Below, one piece after another: positions 25,124 through 35,639 of a stretch of DNA of 64,000 bases. How positions within the stretch are numbered: the first letter of the stretch is position 1; each line of letters starts with the position of its first letter. The notes beneath the pieces are model-generated. The model searched no databases. It saw only the letters and a program-made list of their open reading frames with translations, and was not told where the DNA came from. The DNA comes from Rhizoctonia solani (taxonomy: Eukaryota; Basidiomycota; Agaricomycetes; Cantharellales; Ceratobasidiaceae), in the NCBI RefSeq assembly GCF_016906535.1, contig NC_057383.1:186001-250000 (forward strand), written 5' to 3'. The translations under genes were made by a program, and so were the position numbers.

Positions 25124-26969
25124 TTATTCTTCTAAAGCGTATTGCGCCTTTTCTGCCTTTTCCCTCGCAAGTCGTCCCTTTCCCCTTGCCCGATCTACAC
25201 CCCTCCATGCTTTCTCCGCATCACGAAGTACCTGCATGCTACCATCATACCTTGCTTCAAACAATCGTAACTCCTTCTCAAAATTTCCGTTCTCAATCGT
25301 GGAACGAGCGCCCGCCATCATAGCTTCCACTACTGCGAGATTGTGGAAAGTAAGCAGCGTGTGCGCGCTCATTTCGTGCGTGTGCAAAAGATGGTGAATG
25401 TACGCGCGAGTATAAGGCGGGGCAAAGTGGGGTCCCTCCCCTTCCAAGGCCAATTCATCAATCTTGCTATGTTCTACTGGTTGCGTGTCCCAGACGGGCG
25501 AGCACGCGGAGCAGTAGCAAGTTGGCTTATCGGATGAACTCAAGTTCGATGCGCCAGTAAATTCACTAGAAAGCTCGACGAATTGCTGCTCGTAGCGGGT
25601 ATCATAAAGGTTGTGACCAACGTCCAGCTTCTCTCCAGAGTGTTCGCCAACCACGGGAAATACAAAGTCCAGAGCAACTCCTGCGCTGGCACACCGAATT
25701 GCGAGTGCTGAATCGATAAGATCTACACCTTGTTCGATCAATCCGAGCATAATATGGGGCGAGGCCAATGCGAGGCCAAGTGCAAGTCGAGGTTTGTGTG
25801 AGGACAAATGATCAAGGGAAGACCGCACGAGTTCAGACAATCGAGCATCTATGTCCTCGGTATAATTTAGGATATCTGATTCGAGTGGGTCAGGCGCGGC
25901 AAGAACGTTTGTGGCAAACGCATGAGCCCGGGCCGAAGGGGCAGTAGTTGGCAATGGAGGGGGGACCACGCCATTTTGCTTCCCCAGTTGGGCTCGTAAC
26001 TCCGATTGGATAGGGGCAATCTCGAGGACATATCCTGTCAATGTTTCATCAAGACGTTCGATGATCGGATGGATCGTAGCAGTAACCTCAGAAACTGTTG
26101 TTGGGGCCACGATCGACCCTTCATCGTTCCCGCGCGCTCTCTCGTTGATGTTTCTCCCAGGATTGAGTTTTTGCCAATCAGATGGATCTAGTGATTCTAC
26201 CAAACTGTGGGCGAATGCTGCGCGTGCATTGGCGTTGCTACCGCCCATCAGAGGAGCAAATATTGGCCTTGGAGCAAGGCCGGTTGCGAGATGAGTGAGC
26301 CAGCTCAAGGACCGAGTTATGCTTTTCTCTATTCGTTTTTGTGAATATGGGGGAGGGGTGAAGGGTGTATCTCCAGGAGCGATGACAATATCAGGATTAG
26401 CGCCAGAGACGTATGATATGTAGTCCGAGGGTCGAACCTAAATCAACCAGAAGTTAGATTAGATCTAGGAGCAATGTACAAACTCACCTTACGACATCCT
26501 CTGATACATTGTGTTTGAATAAATTCGGCAGTGTTGGCCGGCATCTCATTAACGGAACTGGGATCTCGTAGGCTCATGCTAACAATATGCTTTTCTGTTT
26601 CAGAGAGGTTAACTTGTGAAGTGGATGAGCATCTGGACAAAGGATCGGCAACGGTGTTTTATCTTGTAGGCTTCTGCACGAGTTAGTTAAAATTACAATG
26701 GCGGGAAGGTAGTCTATAACACACTAGTTTTCGAATGGCTTGTGTATCCAAGCAAGGTTAGGAACCCTCGCAAGTTGATCCTGAGAAAGATGGGGTACAA
26801 CTCCTCGGGACGAAGGAGCCATTAGGCCAGGAGTATTAATAGTGACAGAACTGCCATCATCTCTGTGAAGAGTAAATGTTCCCGTGCGACTGTAGTATGT
26901 TGACAAAGATTTGCTATTGACCCTAAACGAAACCGTCGACAGAGACGAACGATTAGGTCGTGCCGCCAT
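25124..26969 (-). CDS. Queuine tRNA-ribosyltransferase accessory subunit 2 (QTRT2-like); one apparent 1-nt deletion
   Basis: Non-catalytic partner of queuine TGT, which exchanges guanine 34 for queuine in GUN-anticodon tRNAs, often at the mitochondrial outer face. Exons (minus): 26969-26725, 26670-26488, 26437-25124. Features: TINTPGLMAPSSRGVVPHLS near the N-terminus, VSMSLRDPSS, KPRLALGLALASPHIMLGLI, and near the C-terminus the zinc-ligand region CYCSACSP...YTRAYIHHLLHTHEMSAHTLL...H. Exon 2 shows PLPILCPDAHPLHK in one frame and NLSETEKHIVSMSLRDP in the next, so one base is missing at about 26612; restoring it gives 1,743 nt, or 580 aa. The AAG acceptor at 26671 is the only one I found that avoids a stop after FENY. 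The long linkers (about residues 190-260) are Pro/Ala-rich. Confidence 0.86.
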
Positions 26970-29358
26970 GGAAGTCGAGAGTTGCTGGGCTCAAAATGTT
27001 CACGTGACTCCAGCACTTGGCAGCGTGAGGGGGGCTTGGTCCTATGCCTCGAGATGAACGTACTCAAATTTAGGTATTGAAGCCAACCTAAACTGAGTGC
27101 ATCGGGGTGAAAGGTAGTATTTTGGGGAGATAGTTCGCTGGTCGCACACATATAAATGCGCAGGAGAAGAATCAAGGAGTTCCAAAAGCTTGGGATGCTC
27201 GATCCGTGGGAGCTCTAGAGTTTTCCTGATGTACCCAATACTTTGGGCAAATAGAAGTCGTGGTTCCATCCTATATACGCAAGATCGAATGTCGGTGCTT
27301 ATCTTATGTATCCTATGGGTTTAACTTCTGAGCATTGGGAAATAATAGAAGCTAGACTTGAGTGAATGAGACGCAGGTATAACATTCAAATTTATATTCC
27401 AGAGGCTAACCAGTGCGTGGTTTGGCTATTCTTCATGATCTATGTCCAAATAAAGCCAAATTCATGCTTTCTTTCCTTCAGTTATTCTATTGCTTCATGC
27501 ACACAAAACGGTAAAGTCGGAATTCTTGTTTATGTTCCCTTCGAGAGTACAAGAGCATGACCTACCAGGTTCAATACATGTATCTTATCAGCCAGGATAC
27601 TCAAAATTATTCTAAAATTTCCTTCTTCTGGAGGATCGGAATGAAAGTGGTATATCGCTGTCGGCTTTTTGGGCACACCACCTCAAGAGTGATCAAACCG
27701 CTGAGCAAGTAGGATCTGAACGCTAAGCAATTTATCAGCAGGCGGTTAGTACCGCTATCCTAGTAGGCCTACTTCAGCTTGGCACTCTCTTGTTTATTGT
27801 TATGTTGTTTTTTTTTGTTTTTTTTTGGTAGGAAAGCTCGAAGATTGAAATCAGCAAATTCGATTCAGAGGGCATCAAATTTCAAGAACTGAACAACTCT
27901 GTGGTGCTTCGCAATCTATTCGATAATATGTACAGGAGTACCAGAAAGATGGCCGACATCGTGTTGAGTAATTCCTCTATCAAGAACAATGCCTGCTTTT
28001 CTATTTCGGTGGCGCCCATGGTCTGAATATAGACCCCACAACCGGCAACGAATGGCGTAGCTGTAACCTCTATGATAACCCAGGTTCGGCACTCTCTGAG
28101 CTTGTCCGGTTGCCTATTTTTTTATCTTTCTCTTGGCCCATACATACATTCAGAAATGCTCCGGTCAATCAGGACACACCCTTCGGCCGTGCTTGAAAGG
28201 CCGCATATCTTATCCCCCCATTCACTGAGCTTCCATTCAACATCTTCGCCACGGAGAAGCTTCAAGAGCTGATAGATACAAGTAAGCCTAGGTCCCTGCT
28301 CAAAGCTTACACAGTGGGAGTGATGTCAAGTATGGGTCGTTCATTGCAAGTTTGGTTATTTGGATCTTACACGGATAATTGATATATGATCCCTAAGGTG
28401 GTCCGTATACCATAAGTTATGGAACAATCAAAAATCTCGAAAGACAATCAGCCGATTGACGGCGTCATAACCTTTGCTGGCATGAAGCTTAGTGCTGGAA
28501 CCGATACTCCCGAGGCCAAACTTGAACAAAACGTAGGTAATTGCGCTATTGAGATGATATGCTGCGAGAGCCCTCTGCTTAGTCTGAATACGTGTAGAAG
28601 GTGTATATTGAGATACGCGTCTGAAGGGCTCCACGTTTGGTTGATTGCTTGTACAATTAAGTTATGCTTCGCAGAAGGAAAGTCCTTGGGAGGGGTCAAG
28701 TGCACTAAACGATGTAAACTTACCAATGTTTTTTGGAAACAATATATATATATTACAAAAATCAATATCACACGATGGAACGATTACGCTCAGATATGCA
28801 AACGCTATATGGATGTATTGTAGTCGGGTTGAATCGATTGGGACGTGTGTACCCCGCCCGGATGTATGCAGATCGAGATAGAATTGGTAATTTAGGGCGC
28901 CGTCCCCGCGAATTTGAACTACGCCGAACCACAACTGTTATCCACGATCGGACACCCTTTTGACGCACCTTGGAAGTTCAGTGAAAATTTGCGACTTTTA
29001 CTCCTTGTAGCCTTGCTCCAATTCCTGAGCATTCAGTGTGGCATTTTGAGTGGCATGTCAAAGACTGATAAAGACTGCGTATCATTAGCTTTTCTGCCTT
29101 CCGCTGATTATCGAGCACAGACGCCCTTGATAGACCGGTTAATGCAGTCCTTCGATCACCCGATATGTTAGGCATGTGTCATGATAGAACTATGAGGAGT
29201 GACTGATCCAATATAGTCGGGCTTCTCCCCGTGAGTCTAGGACGGCATCACTCGGCGCGTACCTGAGAACAACGTGTTCGGACTGACCTAAATGGCTCTG
29301 CCTCACATAAATAATGCATCTTGAAAACATTTCGCCATAAGCCCCTCTCTTTTAAGCA
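26970..29358. other. Intergenic, with a possible decayed coding segment at about 27835-28560 (+)
   Basis: A poly-T run sits at 27808-27828. From 27835 the + strand has a codon-like stretch (KFDSEGIKFQELNNSVVLRN, then STRKMADIVLSNSSIKN), followed in shifting frames by NIDPTTGNEWRSCNLYDNP, PVNQDTPFGR and LPFNIFATEKLQELIDT, and QPIDGVITFAGMKLSAGTD at about 28450. The alternation of coding-like pieces with stops suggests a frameshifted multi-exon gene or relic. I do not recognise the family and assign no function. The rest of the interval shows nothing I can support. Confidence 0.3.
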
Positions 29359-32125
29359 ATGATACTATTATATTCCTTGCCAATCATCACCTCGGCCGGC
29401 ATTGTTACCGCGAGGCTTCACGCAGAGGCTTGACTACCGATGGTGCAGACTTTGCGTCCAAGGTGTTGATTACGTGTGATAGGAGGGGGGACAGCTGGGT
29501 TGACAGTTGCTGGGAGGTAAGGCTGTAGTTACCGAGCCACCCCTCACGCGCTGATAGAACACAGACTCTCTGAAAACCCTAACACGACGGTCGGAGTTAT
29601 TGAGACTGGCGAATACCTACCGATGACCCTCTGATCAATACACCATGTAAGGCTTTGTTACTTCTCCAGCTCTCCAACCGAGTTTTCACGTTTTTCTTGT
29701 TTGTTTATCACATAGCGTCAGCTTTTGCGATACCTGGGAATGCCAAATATGATTGGTTATTCAGGTCAGTTCCTCAGGCAAACTTGAATAACCGAGCCAT
29801 CAAGCTACCGAGGTAATTTATTTATGTTTTCCGCTTTGAGAGGGTAGATTAATCGCTTATTTCCAGAGGTAAAATATTGGGCGGATCCAGCGCGGTAGGA
29901 TATTGATCGTATCTCGATTTGATCCAACCAAAATGAAATCACGTTATCATATAGATTAATGTCATGACCTTCGACAGGGGTTCCAAAGTCGAATATGATG
30001 GTGAGCAAGGTCACTTTACTTTCAAACGAATGTTTATGCGCTCTTGATATAGCCTGGGCTGAGCTTGGAAACCCTGGGTGGGATTGGAATGGTCAGTCTT
30101 CCCTTGTGCAAAAGCTTTATCACAGGAATTATTCATCGGGGATGTACTAGGGATACTGCCGAAACATGAAAGCTGCCGAGCGATTCACAGGTGTTGACCC
30201 CTTTCGGATAAATTACACTAATGCAGACCCAGACGACGTTCCCATCTCAAGGCAAGAACGGGCTCGTGGCTGCTAGCTACAAACAGTAAGCAGACACACC
30301 CTCATTCTTATTCTTCTGATTTCTCCTATAGATTGGTACAGTGATATAGTCTTAAGCGATCACAGGTGTGACCCCTTTCGGATAAATTACACTAATGCAG
30401 ACCCAGACGACGTCTTCCCATCTCAAGGCAGAACGGGCTCGTGGCTGCTAGCTACAACAGTAAGCAGACAACACCCTCATTCTTATTCTTCTGATTTTCC
30501 TATAGATTGGTACAGTGATATAGTCTTACCGTTTCTCAAAATCAATGGCCATCTAGGCATCCCAACTAACTTCGACCCTGTAAATGACACTCACACATAC
30601 ACATGGTTCCCAAATAAAGACTGACAGCCAACGACTATAGGACAGCGGTAAAGCATACGGTGTCTTCAACTCGGCCACATCCATTAATCGTACCACCGGA
30701 CGGCGCTCTCATTCTGGAGTAACATATTATGCCTACAATGCGCACCGACCAACTTTGTTGTTTTGACCGGAGCACAAGCCACCAAGATCAACTTCGACAC
30801 CAACAATAGCTCTAAATCAGGAATCTGGTGGCGACCGGGGTATCGTTTGTGCACAACTCACAGACATACACGGTCAAAGCAAAGAACGAAGTCATACTCT
30901 CGGCCGGTGAGTGGCACCCATCCATTAGAGGGGTACGCTATACGCGAGATCGATTTCAATAGGTACATTCCAATCCCCTCATCTGCTGGAGCTCAGTGGA
31001 ATTGGCAACTCCACACTTCTAAAAAAAGCATGGGATTGAAGTGCTCATTGACCTTCCTACTGTTGGAGAAAACCATCAGGATCATACGCTTTTGACCTTC
31101 GGTCATCTCGTTCTTCAACTGAGTCCCATGGCTAGCTCGCAGAGATTGCGAATATGACAGCGCGGCTCGAAAAAGAAATCAAATCAGAGAAACTGACTCC
31201 ACTGCAAAGGCATCATACAGATTCAGAAGAGGTGGCTGAAAGAGAAAGTAGGCTTAGTCGAAGTCATTGTATACCAGGTCAGTGCTCCAGTAGAATGACT
31301 ACGAGCCTGCCGTAAACGTGTATAATCACAGGTTATGCCGGCGTCGGTGTGCCAAAGGCCAACACCTCCTATATGACCATTTTTACATCAGTTCAGCATC
31401 CATTCTCAAGGGGAAATGTGGTATGCGTATCGTCATTCTTCTTCACAGGTTACTCTAAACAAAAAGAAGCATCTTAACAGCTCAGACCCACTCGCCCCAC
31501 CTCAAATTGACCCCAAGTTTTTCCAAGTCAATGGTGAGATTTTACTGATCTAGTGCTTTGGGAGCTACCTTGTTTATTCAACGGTGTCTTAAATTGGTAA
31601 TGGTTAAAAGACCTAGAAACGATGGTTCATTTAGTCAAATTTAGTCAAAGGCTTGGGAAAACGGAGCCACTTGCATCGTGGTCGTAGCCCGCAGGATCCA
31701 GCACCCGAAGTTACTTCCGATTCAGATATCATTGAATATATCAAGGCTAATGTTGGAAGTATTCAACACCCGATGGTAGGTTTGGTTCTTGTTCTCATTC
31801 AGATAGCTGCATATATGCATATACTCTAGGTACAGTCGCATTGGCCCTAAAGAACTTGGCGGCGTGGTAGACTCTAAGCTGAAAGTCTATGGGACCGCCA
31901 ACGTCCGAGTGGTAAGATGAACTTGAATCAGTTGGCCAAAAATCTCATTGGCGTTAATCATACTAGGCGGATGCTAGCGTTATGCCTCTTCACCTTGGCA
32001 CGCATATTCAGAGGACAGTATACGGAATCGGGGAGAAACTTGCCAAGATAATCAAACAGACCACGATTAGCAGCGCTTCGTCCACTTTAGCACACCCCTC
32101 TCACACAATTAGTTCCTGTGATTAA
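29359..32125 (+). pseudogene. Secreted GMC oxidoreductase (FAD), multiply frameshifted
   Basis: Flavoenzyme of the glucose oxidase/aryl-alcohol oxidase/choline dehydrogenase superfamily. Start MILLYSLPIITSAGIVTARL looks like a signal peptide. Then come the FAD-binding IGGGTAGLTVAGR (29478-29516), NPNTTVGVIETGEY, IPGNAKYDWLFRSVPQ, GMC signature RGKILGGSSA (29867-29895), RGSKVEYD, AWAELGNPGWDWNG, DWYSDIVLPFLKINGHLGIP, PHLLELSGIGNSTLL with HGIEVLIDLPTVGENHQDHT (signature 2), and a C-terminus IGPKELGGVVDSKLKVYG...DASVMPLHLGTHIQRTVYGIG with the active-site HLGTH region. The stop is at 32123-32125. Single-base losses are evident at about 29430, 29466, 29479 and 29625, and more lie downstream. A tandem duplication disrupts the middle. 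The gene is either dead or badly assembled. Confidence 0.82.
30180..30528 (+). repeat. Direct tandem duplication of about 175 bp inside the GMC gene, copies differing mainly by indels
   Basis: Copy 1 (30180-30355) and copy 2 (30357-30528) each contain the segment from CACAGGTGT through ACGGGCTCGTGGCTGCTAGC to GATTGGTACAGTGATATAGT. They differ mostly by one- or two-base gains and losses (for example GTGTTGACC/GTGTGACC, GGCAAGAAC/GGCAGAAC, CAAACAG/CAACAG). A family-consistent protein needs only one copy (exon end, one intron, next exon start). Confidence 0.9.
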
Positions 32126-32676
32126 AGCGGTTTGTAAAATCCGTCGAAAATTTTTAATTCTTGTTCTTCAATGTGTAGACTCGGCGTGTACCTTCCTAAT
32201 GTATTGAACTTGTGCCACAAATAGAAGGGGTTAAAAATGCGGGATGGTTCTGGAGGATGATTGGATTACTTGTAGGCTCTGATCCTGATTGCGATAGAAA
32301 GTAGGCACGGCATCGCGTTGAGTTTGGCTGGGAGGCGTGGCATTCGGTAGAGGGCCCGGCACGGACAGGTCAGGAAATATGTATCTGGAAGATGTTTTAC
32401 ACCATTACGACTTGACTGATGAGTTCGGCCACAGAAACAATAAGCTAACTCAAAATAGACGAGCATACATACCCTATGAAAATATCTCAAATACACCTTG
32501 CTAGTCGAGTGGTTACCAGAAATTCCGTAATTCTCTATACTGCCAGCAGTCCCCTGTAGTAAGCCGGACGTGTAGGACACACGGTTCACAAGTTTAGTGC
32601 ACTTCAAAGAATATATTCCACAATAACCCAATGTAAAAAAAAAAAGAACGAAGTCGTCCCCCAAAAGAGCCCCTGC

Positions 32677-34093
32677 TCAGTTATTGCAAGCATCGGAACC
32701 AATGGAGATACCCTCATAAGGTCCACCTATCCCAAAAGTCAGACATTTCAGAGCCAGGTATTGGATTCAGCAAGAAACTTACCGTGGTCATTGAGATCTC
32801 CCACAAGGATGTTGGAAACGGTTCCAATGGTGCATTGCGCGTCGGTGTTGTCCCTTCCAGAACAAGCAACCCAGTTTCCGGGAGATACGATATGTCTTTC
32901 ACCTGGACTCTGGGCATAAGCATACGTCGGCATGAACTTTTAAGAGTTATTACCTGATACGTGCTGGAAACCTAGTCCCCTTCCTGGGATAATTGGAACA
33001 ATATCCTTTTCGTTGACGATACGAGAAATGTCGGTGATCTATAATCATCTTCAATTTTACTGCTCCAGAATTCGTTGAGAGCACACACACCTTGGAGTCG
33101 ACGAGAGTCGCAAATTCGGTATTTCCAACCCTCGGCATTCCATGAGTGACTACTTTGAGTTTGGCCGACGGGAGGTGGAGCGACAGATACAGCGCATCAA
33201 GGAGAGAAATGGCACCACCTATTCGCCTGGTTTAGCGTACAATAACACGGTATGAACATAGACTAACGTACCGAGACTGTGTCCCGTAAGAGTAACCGAG
33301 GAAGTGCCACGCTCAGCAATGGCCTTCTTGACGGCTGCAAGTTTGGCCTCGGCGCCTCGCTTCTGGGCCTCTTGGAAACCTGTAAAAGTAACGTAACATC
33401 CATAAGTACGTGTACCGGACACAAGAGTTATTTAACTGGTACCATTGTGTGTCTTGACTGAAGAAGAAACGCCGGGGAAAAACTTGGTATCAAGTGAGTC
33501 GAGCCTAAAGTCGGCATCGATCAAGAGTGGTACACTAATCAAACTGGGGTGAGCCAATGTTGGAGTCTCCGTAGTTACGATGGCTACTTACAATTTGGAT
33601 GGATCGGTTCCTTGGTTGCTGATCACCACCGAGTTCAGTCCAGGATAGTAACCGACGAACCCTAGTACAAATGAGACCAATTAATTTAGGCTAATCATAT
33701 AGGAGAAAGAAAGCACGCACAATAAGGAGTGACGACACCGTCCCCACCAGACGCATACACGACCATGCCTGGAAGCTCGTTACACGAAGCTGCAATTGTG
33801 ATAGCGTATTAGTATCTTGGAGGAAACACTGAATGGACCTCTGGCAACGTACTTCCACATGACCACGTCGCAGTTTTGCTTGCGGGACAATACCCTGCTC
33901 GCGAGAGTAGACTACGTGGGCAGCATAAGTTAAAGCAGACATCAATCCGAGGGAGAGACACTCACGCATAGGGCCTGAATGCTGTGATCTGAGCGGTGGT
34001 CAACGTAGTCACACCTGCGCGAGGGATGGGAGCCGGCAGGGCCAGAGTAGAGGCAACGCCAAGAAGGAATGCGGCAGCAAAGCTTGCGAGCAT
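32677..34093 (-). CDS. Secreted class-3 lipase (triacylglycerol lipase/feruloyl-esterase type)
   Basis: Extracellular serine hydrolase. The ORF begins MLASFAAAFLLGVASTLALP, a clear signal peptide, followed by APIPRAG. Exons begin 34093-33966, 33911-33853 and 33789-33721 and continue to 32677 with short introns; the frame is intact through the joins I checked. Family landmarks are ALLSRAGYCPASKTATWSCG, CNELPGMVVY, VGYYPGLNSVVISNQGTDPS, the nucleophile elbow TLTGHSLGGAISLL, THGMPRVGNTEFATLV, the acid region NEKDIVPIIPGRGLGFQHVS and the catalytic His in VSGEIHIVSP, ending ISIGSDACNN. Cysteines (CNEL, CSGRD, AQCTIG, DACNN) fit extracellular disulfides as in fungal lipases. It converges on the GMC gene. 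Expected role is lipid or ester hydrolysis outside the cell. Confidence 0.88.
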
Positions 34094-34329
34094 CTTGGTA
34101 GATTATGTGGAAAGGAGAGAGAAAGAGTGTGGAAAGGTGCGGGGCCGACTCTTGGACTTGGTTGCTCTGTAGATCAGCGTTAACGCTACGACCCCTTTAT
34201 ACGCTCGTCGCACCATATTCCAAAGGGGCAAAAGGGGCAAAAAGGAGTCTTATTTTCCTATTCGGATTTCGGACAATACGAAACTGATAGTTACTCCGCC
34301 GGCCAAGCATTCAGCGTATCGTTCGATCC

Positions 34330-35362
34330 TTAGAAATGTTGCGCCCATGAGATAGCTTCCACCAGGATGCCTGGAATATGTGCGTCAGCGAGGACGAAAA
34401 CGTTACAGAAAATGGAAACGAAAGCCAACTCGTGACCCCCATTAGGCCGAATAAACTCGACTCGAAGACTCGGCAAGCGCATTTTCCTGAATCGGCGTGC
34501 GCACGGCGGGAGTTTGCCATGTGGAGAACTGACCAGCTGATGGATCTTGCCCATTTTAGACACGACACGTGAGAAGACAACAAGCGCTCGATGAAAGGCG
34601 TCAGGAGATCCAAACGGTCTTCCATAGAATAAAGCTACTTCGCTCTCGAACTTGACATCCGTCAAAAAATCCACATGGTCAACAAATCGGTCGTTCACAG
34701 GAACAGGGGGCTTACGGCTACGTACCTGAGGGAATGGACTGACCACTGGCGGTAGTTTATCTTGGCCTAGTCGACGGGGGGTCAGAACATACGAGGATTT
34801 CCCCGAGGATAAGAAATTGAAATATTGGATAAACTATGGCAGAATTCGCGTTTCGGTCGAAATTCAAACTGCAGAACCATATATTCAGCTAAATCGGGAA
34901 TATATTGAGGTTTCAGGATTTGAAATACAATTATCTTATGCTTAGTATGCTCGGAATGAGTGGCACATTGGTTCGTGGAACAGACCTTCGTGAACAATTA
35001 TTGCCAACAACTGAACGAACGTGTTCATCGCACGTGCTTACACGAGCCCAACGGGTGTTGCGCCTTTAGTCAGGTGAATCAGACTCTATTACGCATTCTC
35101 GACGGGTCTCATAACCCATGATGGGGAAAGATCTAAAACGGCGAAGAGTGATCGAACGGGCGGGATTCAGTTTGATGAAGGAGGAATTATCGATGGTCGA
35201 TGACTGATGGCTAAGAAGCCGGATGGTACCCGGGATCTGACTAAGAGGCGTGGGCGAAAGAACGATATATACTTGCTCGTGATCAAGATTCGTGAAGGTG
35301 GAATGCAGCATGTGTGGGTTACTAGGATTTCCAGGGATACAGACGACCGAGAGTACTTGCAT
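34330..35362 (-). CDS. Hypothetical multi-exon gene, weak support
   Basis: Three minus-strand coding-like pieces lie in a row: a 98-codon frame starting MQVLSVVCIPGNPSNPH (35362-35066), a piece with FQILKPQYIPDLAEYMVLQF (about 34920), and a 138-codon frame (34746-34330) with FVDHVDFLTDVKFESEVALF and DAFHRALVVFSRVV, ending ISWAQHF. A plausible donor CAG|GTACGT follows LPPVVSPFPQ at about 34724. I do not recognise the family. Joins between pieces are not worked out, and there could be two genes or none. Confidence 0.33.
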
Positions 35363-35639
35363 TGTGGTTCTAATTAATTACGTTAATTAATATTTTCATT
35401 AGGCCGATAGGCTTTGAACCTAATCAAAGTGGTCTAAATAAAAATTTGGGTTTGGTGACTTATCCATTTTTGCATAGACTGGCGTTTTCGCCAGATAAGG
35501 GCCGTTTTGCTTGCTGGTCAGTCGTCAGTGGTACTAGCCAGTCTGAGACAAGGGTGTTTTGAATATACCAGGTGAAAATAACGAAGGCAGATCATTACTT
35601 GGTTTATCGAGGCAAATATGCGCGAAACACTGTATCTCA

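Noticed and set aside
26485..26725. Premature stop at the first splice join of QTRT2
   Set aside because: Acceptors followed by A would create TAA after FENY, but the AAG acceptor at 26671 gives Tyr and the family sequence, so the join is sound; the real defect is the missing base near 26612.
27042..27269. 75-codon minus-strand ORF just upstream of QTRT2 (MEPRLLFAQSIGYIRK...)
   Set aside because: Could be an upstream exon, but QTRT2 is complete from 26969 and no in-frame splice join was found.
32266..32664. 132-codon minus-strand ORF downstream of the lipase
   Set aside because: No recognisable domain, lies between convergent genes and has low-complexity codons from a poly-A run. Likely 3' flank sequence.
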